NCBI RefSeq assembly: GCF_015163075.1
Contig: NZ_JADDXU010000006.1
Span: forward strand, 62,001-126,000
DNA length: 64,000 bases
From: Streptomyces justiciae
GTDB lineage: Bacteria > Actinomycetota > Actinomycetes > Streptomycetales > Streptomycetaceae
Direction: 5' to 3'
The position numbers and the translations under genes are program-made. How positions within the stretch are numbered: the first letter of the stretch is position 1; each line of letters opens with the position of its first letter. The notes beneath the pieces are model-generated. The model did no database searches, was not told where the DNA came from, and worked only from the letters and a program-made list of their open reading frames with translations. Shown piece after piece: positions 15,880-24,637 of the stretch.

Positions 15880-17252
15880 GCCGGTGCCCCCTCATTGCCC
15901 GCGCCGCTCGCCACACCGAGACCGGTGCGCTCACGGTCCGCCTGGCGCCACAGCTCGGTCAGAGAGGCGCCCCGCGGCACGCGCAGCGCCGTCCAGCCCG
16001 CCTCGCGCAGCATCCGCAACCGCTCCTCGCTCCTGTCCAACGGCCCGGCCACATCGGTCGGTTCCCGTCCCCAGCTCGCGCTGTCCAGCAGGAAGGCGAC
16101 CGCGCCGCCGCTGCGCTGGCGCATCTTGGCGGCGACCGTGGCCTGCTCCTCGTCGAGGTCGCCGAAGAAGGCGACCAGCAGCCCTTCGTTGCCGCCGCGC
16201 AGCACGTCGTACGCGCGCGACAGGCCGGTGCCGTCGGAGTGGTCGATCACCGCGAGGGTGTCCATCATCAGGCCCGCCGCGTCGGCCGACTCCTGGTTCG
16301 CGCCGGCGAACCCGTCCGCGCCCTCGCCGGGCACCGAGCTGCCGGTGTCCGTCAACAGCCGTACGGAGAAGCCGCGTTCGAGCATGTGGACCAGCGCCGA
16401 CGCGGTGCCCGAGACCGCCCACTCGAAGGCCGAGTCGGGGCCCGCGCCGTGGAAGGCGAGACCCCGGGTGTCCAGCAGCACCGTGCAGCGGGAGCGCTGC
16501 GGCTGCTCCTCGCGGCGCACCATCAGCTCGCCGTAGCGCGCGGTGGAACGCCAGTGCACCCGGCGCAGGTCGTCGCCGTAGCGGTACCCGCGCGGGATGA
16601 CGTCGTCCTCGCCGGCCAGCGCGAGCGAGCGCTGCCGCCCGTCGCCGTAGCCCTTCGCCTCGCCGCTGAAGCGGACCGGCGGCAGCGGCTCCACGCGCGG
16701 GATCACCGTCAGGGTGTCGTACGACGAGAAGGACCGGGTCAGCTCGCACATGCCGAACGGGTCGGTCAGGCGGAGCTGGAGCGGGCCCAGCGGGTAGCGG
16801 CCGCGCAGGTCGGAGCGGACCCGGTAGGACACCTCGCGGCGGCCGCCCGCCTCGACCCGGTCGAGGACGAAGCGGGGGCGCGGACCGAGGACGTAGGGCA
16901 CCCGGTCCTGGAGCATCAGCAGGCCGGTGGGCAGCCGCGAGACGTTGTCCATCCGCAGATGGACGCGGGCCTCGCTGCCGGCCGGCACGCGCGCGGGGGA
17001 GAGCCGGCGGCTGCCGGCGACCCGGTAGCGGGTGCGGTACAGGACGGTGGCGCAGACGACGGGCAGCACCGCGAGCAGCAGGCCGACCCGGAGCAGATCG
17101 CTCTGCCCCAGGACGTACGCGCAGATGGCGGCGGCGATGCCCGCGGCCAGGAAGGACCGGCCGCGGGTGGTCAGGCCGGCCAGCGCGGTGCGCACCCCGC
17201 CCTTGTCGCCCCGGTCGGCCTCCGCGTGGCCCGGCCCGGCGGCGGTGGTCAT
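15876..17252 (-). CDS. DUF58 domain protein
   Basis: A 458-aa membrane protein. Two N-terminal helices (about 28-70, including FLAAGIAAAICAYVLGQ) precede a beta-rich part (RVHLRMDNVSRLPTGLLMLQDRVPYVLG) and then the DUF58 core: RGYRYGDDLRRVHWRSTARYGELMVRREE, the family's most conserved stretch (around 235-265). The region after it resembles a von Willebrand A fold (VLLDTRGLAFHG). DUF58 proteins pair with MoxR AAA+ ATPases, probably as clients or adaptors in envelope assembly. Overlaps of 4 nt on both sides show tight translational coupling. Confidence 0.9.
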   Translation of the reverse strand: MTTAAGPGHAEADRGDKGGVRTALAGLTTRGRSFLAAGIAAAICAYVLGQSDLLRVGLLLAVLPVVCATVLYRTRYRVAGSRRLSPARVPAGSEARVHLRMDNVSRLPTGLLMLQDRVPYVLGPRPRFVLDRVEAGGRREVSYRVRSDLRGRYPLGPLQLRLTDPFGMCELTRSFSSYDTLTVIPRVEPLPPVRFSGEAKGYGDGRQRSLALAGEDDVIPRGYRYGDDLRRVHWRSTARYGELMVRREEQPQRSRCTVLLDTRGLAFHGAGPDSAFEWAVSGTASALVHMLERGFSVRLLTDTGSSVPGEGADGFAGANQESADAAGLMMDTLAVIDHSDGTGLSRAYDVLRGGNEGLLVAFFGDLDEEQATVAAKMRQRSGGAVAFLLDSASWGREPTDVAGPLDRSEERLRMLREAGWTALRVPRGASLTELWRQADRERTGLGVASGAGNEGAPA

Positions 17253-18280
17253 CCAAGCCTCCGCGGCGGCTGCTGGCCGTAGCCCTGCGTGCCGTGGCCG
17301 AGGCCCATGCCGCTCTGCTGCTGGGGTACCGGGGTGCGCTGCAGGATCTCCTGCACGACCTGCTCCGCGGTGCGCCGGTTGAGCTGGGCCTGGGCGGTGG
17401 GCAGCAGACGGTGGGCCAGGACGGCGACGGCCAGCGCCTGCACGTCGTCCGGCAGCGCGTACTCCCGGCCGCTGAGGGCGGCGGACGCCTTCGCCGCGCG
17501 CAGCAGATGCAGCGTCGCGCGCGGGGAGGCGCCGAGTCTGAGGTCGGGGTGGGTGCGCGTGGCGGCGACCAGGTCGACGGCGTAGCGCCGGACCGGGTCG
17601 GCGACATGGACGCCGCGGACGGCGTCGACCAGCTTCACGATGTCGTGCGCGTGGGCCACCGGCTGGAGGTCGTCCAGCGGGTTCACCCCGCCGTGGACGT
17701 CGAGCATCTGCAGCTCGGCCTCCGCGCTGGGGTAGCCGATGGAGACCCGCGCCATGAAGCGGTCGCGCTGGGCCTCCGGCAGCGGGTAGGTGCCCTCCAT
17801 CTCGACCGGGTTCTGCGTGGCCACCACCATGAAGGGGCTGGGCAGCTCGTAGGTCTGCCCGTCGATGGTGACCTGCCGCTCCTCCATGGACTCCAGGAGC
17901 GCGGACTGAGTCTTCGGCGAGGCTCGGTTGATCTCGTCGCCGATCACGATCTGCGCGAAGATCGCGCCCGGCTTGAACTCGAAGTCCCGGCGCTGCTGGT
18001 CCCAGATGGACACACCGGTGATGTCCGAGGGCAGCAGGTCGGGCGTGAACTGGATACGCCGCACCGAGCAGTCGATGGACCGCGCCAGTGCCTTCGCCAG
18101 CATGGTCTTGCCGACGCCGGGGACATCCTCGATCAGAAGATGTCCCTCGGCGAGCAGCACGGTCAGCGAAAGCCGTACGACCTCGGGCTTGCCCTCGATC
18201 ACTCCCTCCACCGAACTGCGGACTCGCTCCACAGTGGCAGTCAGATCAGTGAGGCTCGCTCGATCGTCATAGGTCGTCAC
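17249..18280 (-). CDS. MoxR family AAA+ ATPase
   Basis: A 343-aa chaperone-like ATPase. Walker A is EDVPGVGKTMLAKALA (around 50), Walker B is IVIGDEINRASPKTQSALLESMEERQV (around 115), and sensor 1 lies in MVVATQNPVEMEGTYPLPEAQRDRF. All catalytic residues are present. MoxR proteins help assemble or activate complexes, here presumably with the two genes downstream. I chose GTG 18280 because GAGGAGG ends 5 nt before it; the frame is open to 18340 but without a ribosome site. The last residues end the gene 4 nt into the DUF58 start. Confidence 0.92.
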   Translation of the reverse strand: MTTYDDRASLTDLTATVERVRSSVEGVIEGKPEVVRLSLTVLLAEGHLLIEDVPGVGKTMLAKALARSIDCSVRRIQFTPDLLPSDITGVSIWDQQRRDFEFKPGAIFAQIVIGDEINRASPKTQSALLESMEERQVTIDGQTYELPSPFMVVATQNPVEMEGTYPLPEAQRDRFMARVSIGYPSAEAELQMLDVHGGVNPLDDLQPVAHAHDIVKLVDAVRGVHVADPVRRYAVDLVAATRTHPDLRLGASPRATLHLLRAAKASAALSGREYALPDDVQALAVAVLAHRLLPTAQAQLNRRTAEQVVQEILQRTPVPQQQSGMGLGHGTQGYGQQPPRRLG

Positions 18281-18356
18281 CCGGCCCTCCTCGGCCCGTT
18301 CTTTCTCCGGGCCGACGCTCTGCGTTGCGGACCGGCCCACCCCGAATCACGGACAC

Positions 18357-18378
18357 CACGCGGAAATGGTTCCGCGTG
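18357..18378. promoter_or_regulatory. Inverted repeat upstream of the MoxR operon
   Basis: CACGCGGAA-ATGG-TTCCGCGTG, a perfect 9-bp inverted repeat about 75-100 bp upstream of the MoxR start. It may be an operator. The rest of the 250-bp gap (18281-18530) shows no gene. Confidence 0.4.
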
Positions 18379-18530
18379 ACGTCCATCCACGCATTCTTGC
18401 TGCCGTTACCGATTCGTGTCACTCGCCTGTGGACAACTGCCTGCGATATGTCAGGGCTTGCGACCTTTTGGGTACCCCGGAACCGGAAATCAACAGCAGA
18501 ACGACAGCTTCGGAGAGCGGCCGGAGCGGG

Positions 18531-19076
18531 TCAGGCGGGGTCGATCTCGCGCAGCAGGCCGGTCTTCACGTCGAAGACGAAGCCGCGCACGTCGTCGGTG
18601 TGCAGCAGGAACGGGTTGGTGCGCACGCGCTGCATGGACTGCCGGACGTCCTGGTCGGCGTCCCGGAAGGCCTCCACGGCCCAGGCGGGGCGCTGGCCGA
18701 CCTCGTCCTCCAGCTCGGTGCGGAAGTCCTCGGTGATCTGCTCCAGACCGCAGTTGGTGTGGTGGATCAGGACGATGCTGCGGGTGCCCAGCTTGCGCTG
18801 GCTGATGGTGAGCGACCGGATCACGTCGTCGGTGACCACGCCGCCCGCGTTGCGGATGGTGTGGCAGTCGCCGAGCTCCAGGCCGAGCGCGGCGTGCAGG
18901 TCGAGACGGGCGTCCATGCAGGCCACGACGGCGACGTGCAGGACGGGGCGGGCGTCCATGCCGGGGTCGGTGAACGCGGCGGCGTACTGCTCGTTCGCGT
19001 CGACGAGCCGGTCGGTGACGGCGGCGACGCGTATGGCGCCTTCGGATGCGTTGGCAGCGGATGCGGAAGTCGTCAT
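18531..19076 (-). CDS. Beta-class carbonic anhydrase
   Basis: A 181-aa zinc enzyme that interconverts CO2 and bicarbonate in the cytoplasm. Zinc ligands are in the usual motifs: CMDAR (Cys53, with Asp55-Arg57 as the catalytic dyad) and HHTNC (His106, Cys109). CHTIRNAGG (71-79) completes the active site. Two starts are possible. ATG 19076 lies 7 nt after TAACGT and would be leaderless. ATG 19139 has a strong GAGGA at 4 nt and would add 21 residues (MTLFFPSHHRTGS...). I report the shorter form, which matches the usual length. It is transcribed away from the dcw cluster. Confidence 0.9.
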   Translation of the reverse strand: MTTSASAANASEGAIRVAAVTDRLVDANEQYAAAFTDPGMDARPVLHVAVVACMDARLDLHAALGLELGDCHTIRNAGGVVTDDVIRSLTISQRKLGTRSIVLIHHTNCGLEQITEDFRTELEDEVGQRPAWAVEAFRDADQDVRQSMQRVRTNPFLLHTDDVRGFVFDVKTGLLREIDPA

Positions 19077-19251
19077 ATCCACGACGTTACTGGTCACAGC
19101 CGATCCGGTCCTGTGGTGAGAAGGGAAAAAGAGCGTCATCACGTCCTCTTTGTGAGGTAAGCCACAGGGGTGGCGGGGTACGCCCGAGCGGGTGATTTCC
19201 CGCCACCGGTCGCGTCGCCCCGATGCCCGGCGCGACGCGCAGGCCGGTTGA

Positions 19252-19279
19252 TTGACCGCGAGACACCGTGGACTAAAGT
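19252..19279 (+). promoter_or_regulatory. Main promoter of the dcw cluster
   Basis: TTGACC (19252-19257), a 16-nt spacer, then TAAAGT (19274-19279). It gives a leader of about 205 nt before rsmH. Confidence 0.65.
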
Positions 19280-19493
19280 GACGCGAAGCGGGAGGCGAGG
19301 TCTCCCTGCTGGCATGAATTCCCCAGGAGAAACCGGCGCAGTCACCGGATCTCCCCACGCGCGCGGCGCGTACGTACGGCTCGGCCTCCTCCCGCTTCCG
19401 GCCGGCTGACGCTTCCGGCGCCGGCAGGCCTCCCCTTCACGAGCGGGCGGGGACCCGGCGGTGCGTACGGCCCGCCGGACCTGAGAGGGCCCC
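19280..19493 (+). ncRNA. Structured 5' leader of rsmH (candidate mraW RNA motif)
   Basis: The long leader has an 11-bp perfect long-range pairing: GAAGCGGGAGG (19285-19295) with CCTCCCGCTTC (19388-19398), enclosing smaller stems such as GGGAG/CTCCC. Its place, directly upstream of mraW (rsmH) in an actinobacterium, is that of the published mraW candidate RNA motif. I cannot check the full consensus, so the match rests on position and pairing. No mraZ gene is found in this gap. Confidence 0.55.
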
Positions 19494-20450
19494 TTGAGCA
19501 ACACGCGACATGTCCCGGTGATGCTCCAGCGCTGCCTGGACATGTTGGCCCCCGCCCTGCAGGCCCCCGGAGCGGTCGTCGTCGACTGCACCCTCGGTCT
19601 CGGCGGCCACAGCGAGGCCCTCCTCCAGCAGTTCCCCGAGGCCCGGCTCGTCGCCCTCGACCGCGACAAGGAAGCCCTGCGCCTGTCCGGAGAGCGCCTC
19701 GCGCCCTACGGCGAGCGCGCCACGCTCGTCCACGCGGTCTACGACGAACTTCCGGAGGTTCTCGAGCGACTCCGTATCCCGCACGTCCAGGGCGTCCTGT
19801 TCGACCTCGGTGTCTCCTCCATGCAGCTCGACGAGGCCGACCGCGGCTTCGCCTACGCCCAGGACGCCCCGCTCGACATGCGCATGGACCAGACGACCGG
19901 CATCAGCGCCGCCGAGGTCCTCAACACCTACCCGCCGGGCGAGCTGGTGCGCATCCTGCGGGCGTACGGCGAGGAGAAGCAGGCCAAGCGGATCGTGGCC
20001 GCGATCGTGCGCGAGCGGGAGAAGGAGCCGTTCAGCAACAGCGCGCGGCTCGTCGAGCTGATCCGGGACTCCCTGCCGCAGGCCGCCAAGCGCACCGGCG
20101 GCAACCCGGCCAAGCGCACCTTCCAGGCGCTGCGCATCGAGGTCAACGGCGAACTCTCCGTCCTGGAGCGGGCGATCCCGGCCGCCGTGAAGGCCCTCGG
20201 CGTCGGCGGACGGATCGCCGTGCTGTCGTACCACTCGCTGGAGGACCGGCTGGTGAAGCAGGTGTTCGCGGCCGGCGCCGCCAACACCGCGCCCCCCGGG
20301 CTCCCGGTGATCCCCGAGCAGTACCAGCCGCGGCTCAAGCTGCTCACGCGCGGTGCCGAACTTCCCACCGAGGAAGAGGTCGCCGAGAACCGGCGGGCGG
20401 CCCCCGCGCGGCTGCGTGGCGCCGAGCGGATCAGGGCGGACATCGAGTGA
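19494..20450 (+). CDS. rsmH: 16S rRNA (cytosine-1402 N4)-methyltransferase
   Basis: A 318-aa SAM-dependent methyltransferase (MraW) that methylates C1402 of 16S rRNA near the ribosomal P site. Signatures: HVPVMLQRCLDML at the N-terminus, VVDCTLGLGGHSEALL (SAM motif I), VLFDLGVSSMQLDEADRGFAY (conserved catalytic stretch), and ALRIEVNGEL and VLSYHSLEDRLVK near the C-terminus. Length is typical. The start is a TTG at 19494, preceded by GAGAGGG at 4 nt; the conserved HVPVM lies six residues in, which supports it. First gene of the dcw cluster. Confidence 0.95.
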   Translation: MSNTRHVPVMLQRCLDMLAPALQAPGAVVVDCTLGLGGHSEALLQQFPEARLVALDRDKEALRLSGERLAPYGERATLVHAVYDELPEVLERLRIPHVQGVLFDLGVSSMQLDEADRGFAYAQDAPLDMRMDQTTGISAAEVLNTYPPGELVRILRAYGEEKQAKRIVAAIVREREKEPFSNSARLVELIRDSLPQAAKRTGGNPAKRTFQALRIEVNGELSVLERAIPAAVKALGVGGRIAVLSYHSLEDRLVKQVFAAGAANTAPPGLPVIPEQYQPRLKLLTRGAELPTEEEVAENRRAAPARLRGAERIRADIE

Positions 20451-20458
20451 GGAGCGGA

Positions 20459-20983
20459 GTGAGCAGGAAACCCGAACTGAGGGGGCGGGCGGCTCGGCTC
20501 GCGCGGCTCTTCCCACCCCATTCCGGCTCCGGCCGGCCCGGTTCCGGCCAGGCCGCCCGCACCCCGTTCGTGCTCCTCGTCGTGCTCCTCCTCGGCGGCG
20601 GCCTCATCGGGCTCCTGGTGCTGAACTCCGCGCTCAGCGAAGGGTCGTTCAAACTCGACGACCTCCAGAAGGAGACCAAGAGCCTCACCGACCAGGAACA
20701 GGCCCTCCAGCGCGACATCGACGCCTACTCCGCCCCCGACGCCCTCCAGCGCCGCGCCCGGGAACTCGGCATGGTCCCCGGCGGAGACCCGGCCTTCCTC
20801 GACCCCGACGGCACCGTCAAGGGCGTCCCGGGCGCTGCGGCCGAGCAGTCCGCGGTCGAGGTCGTACGCCCGCCCGAGGCGATGCCCCTCACGGCCGCGT
20901 CCCCGACGCCCACCCCCACGCCGACGCCGTCGGCCCCCGCCACACCAACCCCGTCCTCCGCGACCCCGACCCCCGGCAGGTGA
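20459..20983 (+). CDS. ftsL: Cell division protein FtsL-like (septum formation initiator family)
   Basis: A 174-aa bitopic membrane protein in the ftsL position. One transmembrane helix (about 36-58, FVLLVVLLLGGGLIGLLVL) is followed by a short extracytoplasmic coiled coil (LDDLQKETKSLTDQEQALQRDI) and the conserved ARELGMVPGGDPAFL. The C-terminus is a Pro/Thr/Ala-rich tail unlikely to be folded. FtsL works with FtsQ and DivIC in recruiting FtsW/FtsI to the septum. GTG 20459 has GGAG at 4-5 nt; the in-frame GTG at 20447, overlapping the rsmH stop, lacks a ribosome site. Confidence 0.85.
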   Translation: MSRKPELRGRAARLARLFPPHSGSGRPGSGQAARTPFVLLVVLLLGGGLIGLLVLNSALSEGSFKLDDLQKETKSLTDQEQALQRDIDAYSAPDALQRRARELGMVPGGDPAFLDPDGTVKGVPGAAAEQSAVEVVRPPEAMPLTAASPTPTPTPTPSAPATPTPSSATPTPGR

Positions 20984-20988
20984 CGGAA

Positions 20989-22950
20989 GTGTCCGACAGG
21001 GAACCGCCGCGCCGCCGTGTGCCCGGACCCGCCAGGCCCGCCCCCGACGGCCGCCGGCGTCCCGCCGGCCCCGGCGCCCGCCCGGCCCGCCGGCCGGCGG
21101 CGCCCCGCCCCGCGGCCCCCCGCGCCACGGCCGCGCGTCAGATCCGGCTCGGCAGCCCCCGGCCCCGGCTGCGCATGGTCAGTCTCGGCCTGACCCTCGT
21201 CCTGATCGCCTTCGCGGTCCGGCTCCTCCAGGTCCAGGCCGTCGACGCGAGCACCTACGCCGCCAAGGCCGAGCAGAACCGGTACGTCGGCTACACCCTG
21301 GCTGCCGAGCGCGGCCAGATCACCGACCGCGCCGGCGTGGCCCTCGCGACCAGCGTGGACGCGTACGACATCACGGCCGACCCCACGCTCTTCAAGCGCA
21401 AGCAGCTCAAGATCGACGACGGGCCCGAGCAGGCCGCCGCGCTGCTCGCCCCGATCCTCGGGCAGGAGCAGAGCGAGCTGACCGAGAAGCTCCGCACCAA
21501 GGGGCAGTACGTCAAGCTCGCCGGGCGGCAGACGCCGCAGGTCTGGAAGCAGATCAAGGACCTCAAGAGCGCCCTGGCCGCGAAGGCCGAGGACGGCACC
21601 GGAGTCAACGTCCTCGCCGGTGTCTTCGCCGTCGCCACCAGCAAGCGCGTGTACCCGAACGGCGATCTGGCCGCCGGGATACTGGGCTGGGTCAACGCCG
21701 ACGGCAAGGGCGGCGGTGGGGTCGAGCAGAAGCTGAACACGCTGCTCTCCGGCAAGGACGGCAAGATCCGGTACGCCCAGTCCGGCGGCCGGCAGGTCCC
21801 GACCGCGGGCTCCACGGAGACCCCCGCCGTGCCCGGCAGCGACGTCGAGCTCACCATCGACCGCGACATCCAGTGGGCCGCGCAGAACGCCATCACCGAG
21901 CAGGTGCGGAAGTCCAAGGCGGACCGCGGGTACGTGATAGTGCAGGACACGAAGACCGGCGAGATCCTCGCCATGGCCAACTCGCCCGGCTTCGACCCCG
22001 GCGACCTCTCCCAGGCCGACCCCGGCACCCTGCACAACTGGGCCCTGGAGGACGCCTACGAGCCCGGCTCCACCGCCAAGGTCATGTCGATGGCCGCCGT
22101 GCTGGAGGAGAACGTCGCGACGCCGCTGACGCACGTCACCGTCCCCAACCGGCTGCACCGCGGCGACCGGCTCTTCAAGGACGACGTCGACCACAAGACC
22201 TGGTACCTCACGCTCAACGGCGTGCTCGCCATGTCCAGCAACATCGGCACCATCCTGGCGACCGGCCAACTCGGCAAGACCCAGGCCCAGTCCAACCAGG
22301 TCCTCTACTCCTACCTGCGCAAGTTCGGCCTCGGCAGCTACAGCGGCCTGGACTTCCCCGGCGAGACGAAGGGCATCCTCGCCGCGCCCCAGGACTGGTC
22401 GACCTCGCAGCAGTACACGATTCCTTTCGGCCAGGGCGTCTCGCTCAACGCGATGCAGGCCGCCTCCGTCTACTCGACGATCGCCAACGGCGGCGTCCGC
22501 GTCGAACCCACCCTCGTGCGCGGCACACAGGGACCCGACGGACGCTTCACACCGGCCGCGAAGCCCAAGAAGTCAAGGGTGATCAGCGAGAAGACGGCGA
22601 AGACCCTCGCCCAGATGCTGGAGTCGGTCGTGGACGACGAGGCGGGCACCGGCGCCAAGGCGCGCATTCCGGGGTACCGGGTCGCGGGCAAGACGGGTAC
22701 GGCCAACCGTGTGGATCCGGCCACCGGCAGATACCGCGGCTACACCTCGTCGTTCGCCGGGTTCGCGCCCGCCGACAGCCCCCGCGTCACCGTGTACTGC
22801 GCCATCCAGAACGCCACCAAGGGCAGTTACTTCGGCGGCCAGATCTGCGGCCCCGTCTACAAGCAGGTCATGGAGTTCGCCCTGAAAACCCTCCAGGTAC
22901 CGCCGACGGGAACCAAGTCCGCCTCTCTCCCCGTCACCTTCACACCCTGA
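20989..22950 (+). CDS. ftsI: Septal peptidoglycan transpeptidase FtsI (class B PBP)
   Basis: A 653-aa penicillin-binding protein that cross-links septal peptidoglycan. A Pro/Arg-rich cytoplasmic N-terminus (1-60) leads to one transmembrane helix (about 63-80), the PBP dimerisation domain (about 95-270) and the transpeptidase domain. Active-site motifs are complete: S361-T-A-K364, S416-S-N418 and K568-T-G. The end (GGQICGPVYKQVMEFAL) is typical of actinobacterial FtsI. GTG 20989 follows AGGTGACGGA and starts 5 nt after the ftsL stop, so the two are probably coupled. Confidence 0.95.
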   Translation: MSDREPPRRRVPGPARPAPDGRRRPAGPGARPARRPAAPRPAAPRATAARQIRLGSPRPRLRMVSLGLTLVLIAFAVRLLQVQAVDASTYAAKAEQNRYVGYTLAAERGQITDRAGVALATSVDAYDITADPTLFKRKQLKIDDGPEQAAALLAPILGQEQSELTEKLRTKGQYVKLAGRQTPQVWKQIKDLKSALAAKAEDGTGVNVLAGVFAVATSKRVYPNGDLAAGILGWVNADGKGGGGVEQKLNTLLSGKDGKIRYAQSGGRQVPTAGSTETPAVPGSDVELTIDRDIQWAAQNAITEQVRKSKADRGYVIVQDTKTGEILAMANSPGFDPGDLSQADPGTLHNWALEDAYEPGSTAKVMSMAAVLEENVATPLTHVTVPNRLHRGDRLFKDDVDHKTWYLTLNGVLAMSSNIGTILATGQLGKTQAQSNQVLYSYLRKFGLGSYSGLDFPGETKGILAAPQDWSTSQQYTIPFGQGVSLNAMQAASVYSTIANGGVRVEPTLVRGTQGPDGRFTPAAKPKKSRVISEKTAKTLAQMLESVVDDEAGTGAKARIPGYRVAGKTGTANRVDPATGRYRGYTSSFAGFAPADSPRVTVYCAIQNATKGSYFGGQICGPVYKQVMEFALKTLQVPPTGTKSASLPVTFTP

Positions 22951-22977
22951 TCAGTACGAGCACCCAGGAACCACCTC

Positions 22978-24633
22978 GTGACAACGATCACTCCCGATTC
23001 CGGGAACCAGAGCACGCCCGCGCCCTCACTTCGCTCCGAAGCGGGTGTGCCCGGTACGCTCACCGCCGTGCCACACGCTGATCAGTCCCAAACCACCCAG
23101 AAGGGCCATCCCGTGACATATCCGGGACCGCCCCGGCCGGTCCGGGTCTCCGCAACACCCCTCGCGGAACTCGCCGATCAGCTGGGTGTCGAGCAGCCGG
23201 ACAGCACCGCCGAGGTCACGGGCATCACCCATGACTCGCGCGCGGTCCGTCCCGGCGACCTGTACGCCGCCCTCCCGGGCGCCCGCCTGCACGGCGCCGA
23301 CTTCGTCACCCAGGCCGCGGGCCTCGGCGCGGTCGCCGTGCTCACCGACCCGACCGGCGCCGAGCGCGCCGCGGCGACCGGTCTGCCGGTCCTGGTCGTG
23401 GACGACCCACGCGCGCGGATGGGCGAACTGGCGGCCACCATCTACGGCCGCCCGGGCTGCGACCTGCTCCAGATCGGCATCACCGGCACCTCCGGCAAGA
23501 CCACCACCGCCTACCTCGTCGAGGGCGGCCTGAAGACCAAGAACAACACCGGTCTGATCGGCACGGTCGAGATGCGGATCGGCGACGAGCGCATCAAGTC
23601 CGAGCGCACCACCCCCGAAGCCACCGATCTCCAGGCCCTGTTCGCGGTCATGCGCGAACGCGGCGTCGAGGCCGTCGCGATGGAGGTCTCCAGCCACGCC
23701 CTGGTCCTCGGCCGGGTCGACGGCACGGTGTTCGACATCGCGGTCTTCAACAACCTCAGCCCGGAACACATGGAGTTCCACTCCGACATGGAGGACTACT
23801 TCCGGGCCAAGGCACAGCTCTTCACGCCGGAACGCAGCAAACTCGGCGTCGTCAACTTCGACGACGAGTACGGTCGCCGGCTCGTCGACGAGGCCACGGT
23901 CCCGGTCGTCACCTTCTCCGCCGAGGGCCACCCCGACGCCGCCTGGCGCGCCGAGAACGTCCAGGTCGGCCCGATGGACTCGACGTTCACCGTGATCGGC
24001 CCCGAGGGCGAGCGCATCCACGCCAGGTCGCCGCTGGCCGGCCCCTTCAACGTGGCCAACACCCTCGCCGCGATCGTCGCCCTCGCCGTCGCCGGGCTCG
24101 ACCCGCAGACCGCCGCCGACGGCATCGCCGCGGTCCCGGGCGTGCCGGGGCGCCTGGAGCGTGTGGACGCCGGACAGCCGTATCTCGCGGTCGTGGACTA
24201 CGCCCACAAGACCGACGCCGTCGAGTCCGTCCTCAAGGCGCTCCGCAAGGTCACCGAGGGCCGCCTGCACGTCGTGCTCGGCTGCGGCGGCGACCGCGAC
24301 CGGACCAAGCGCGCGCCGATGGGCGCCGCCGTGGCCCGGCTCGCCGACACCGCCGTACTGACCTCCGACAACCCCCGCTCCGAGGACCCCCTCGCGATCC
24401 TCGCAACCATGCTCGAGGGCGCGGCGTCCGTGCCAGTACACGAGCGCGGCGAGGTCCAGGTCTTCGAGGACCGGGCCGCCGCGATCGCCGCCGCCGTCGC
24501 CCGGGCGCGGCCCGGAGACACCGTGCTGGTCGCGGGCAAGGGCCATGAGCAGGGCCAGGACATCGCCGGGGTGGTCCGTCCCTTCGACGACCGCCAGGTG
24601 CTTCGAGAAGCCATCCAGAAGACCCAGGGATGA
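22978..24633 (+). CDS. murE: UDP-N-acetylmuramoyl-tripeptide synthetase MurE (DAP-adding)
   Basis: A 551-aa cytoplasmic Mur ligase that adds diaminopimelate to UDP-MurNAc-L-Ala-D-Glu using ATP. The P-loop is GITGTSGKTTTAYLVEGGL, the carbamylated-Lys region is ERTTPEATDLQ, and TSDNPRSEDP holds the DNPR motif that marks DAP rather than Lys specificity. The first 45 residues (to GHPVTYPG) are extra to the usual domain start; an in-frame GTG at 23113 would give the conventional N-terminus. I report GTG 22978 but the shorter form is possible. Next gene 4 nt downstream. Confidence 0.95.
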   Translation: MTTITPDSGNQSTPAPSLRSEAGVPGTLTAVPHADQSQTTQKGHPVTYPGPPRPVRVSATPLAELADQLGVEQPDSTAEVTGITHDSRAVRPGDLYAALPGARLHGADFVTQAAGLGAVAVLTDPTGAERAAATGLPVLVVDDPRARMGELAATIYGRPGCDLLQIGITGTSGKTTTAYLVEGGLKTKNNTGLIGTVEMRIGDERIKSERTTPEATDLQALFAVMRERGVEAVAMEVSSHALVLGRVDGTVFDIAVFNNLSPEHMEFHSDMEDYFRAKAQLFTPERSKLGVVNFDDEYGRRLVDEATVPVVTFSAEGHPDAAWRAENVQVGPMDSTFTVIGPEGERIHARSPLAGPFNVANTLAAIVALAVAGLDPQTAADGIAAVPGVPGRLERVDAGQPYLAVVDYAHKTDAVESVLKALRKVTEGRLHVVLGCGGDRDRTKRAPMGAAVARLADTAVLTSDNPRSEDPLAILATMLEGAASVPVHERGEVQVFEDRAAAIAAAVARARPGDTVLVAGKGHEQGQDIAGVVRPFDDRQVLREAIQKTQG

Positions 24634-24637
24634 ACTT

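Noticed and set aside
19077..19493. Search for mraZ upstream of rsmH
   Set aside because: No frame in this gap resembles MraZ; the only sizeable plus-strand frame (19170-19409) is Arg/Pro/Gly-rich without the family's motifs.
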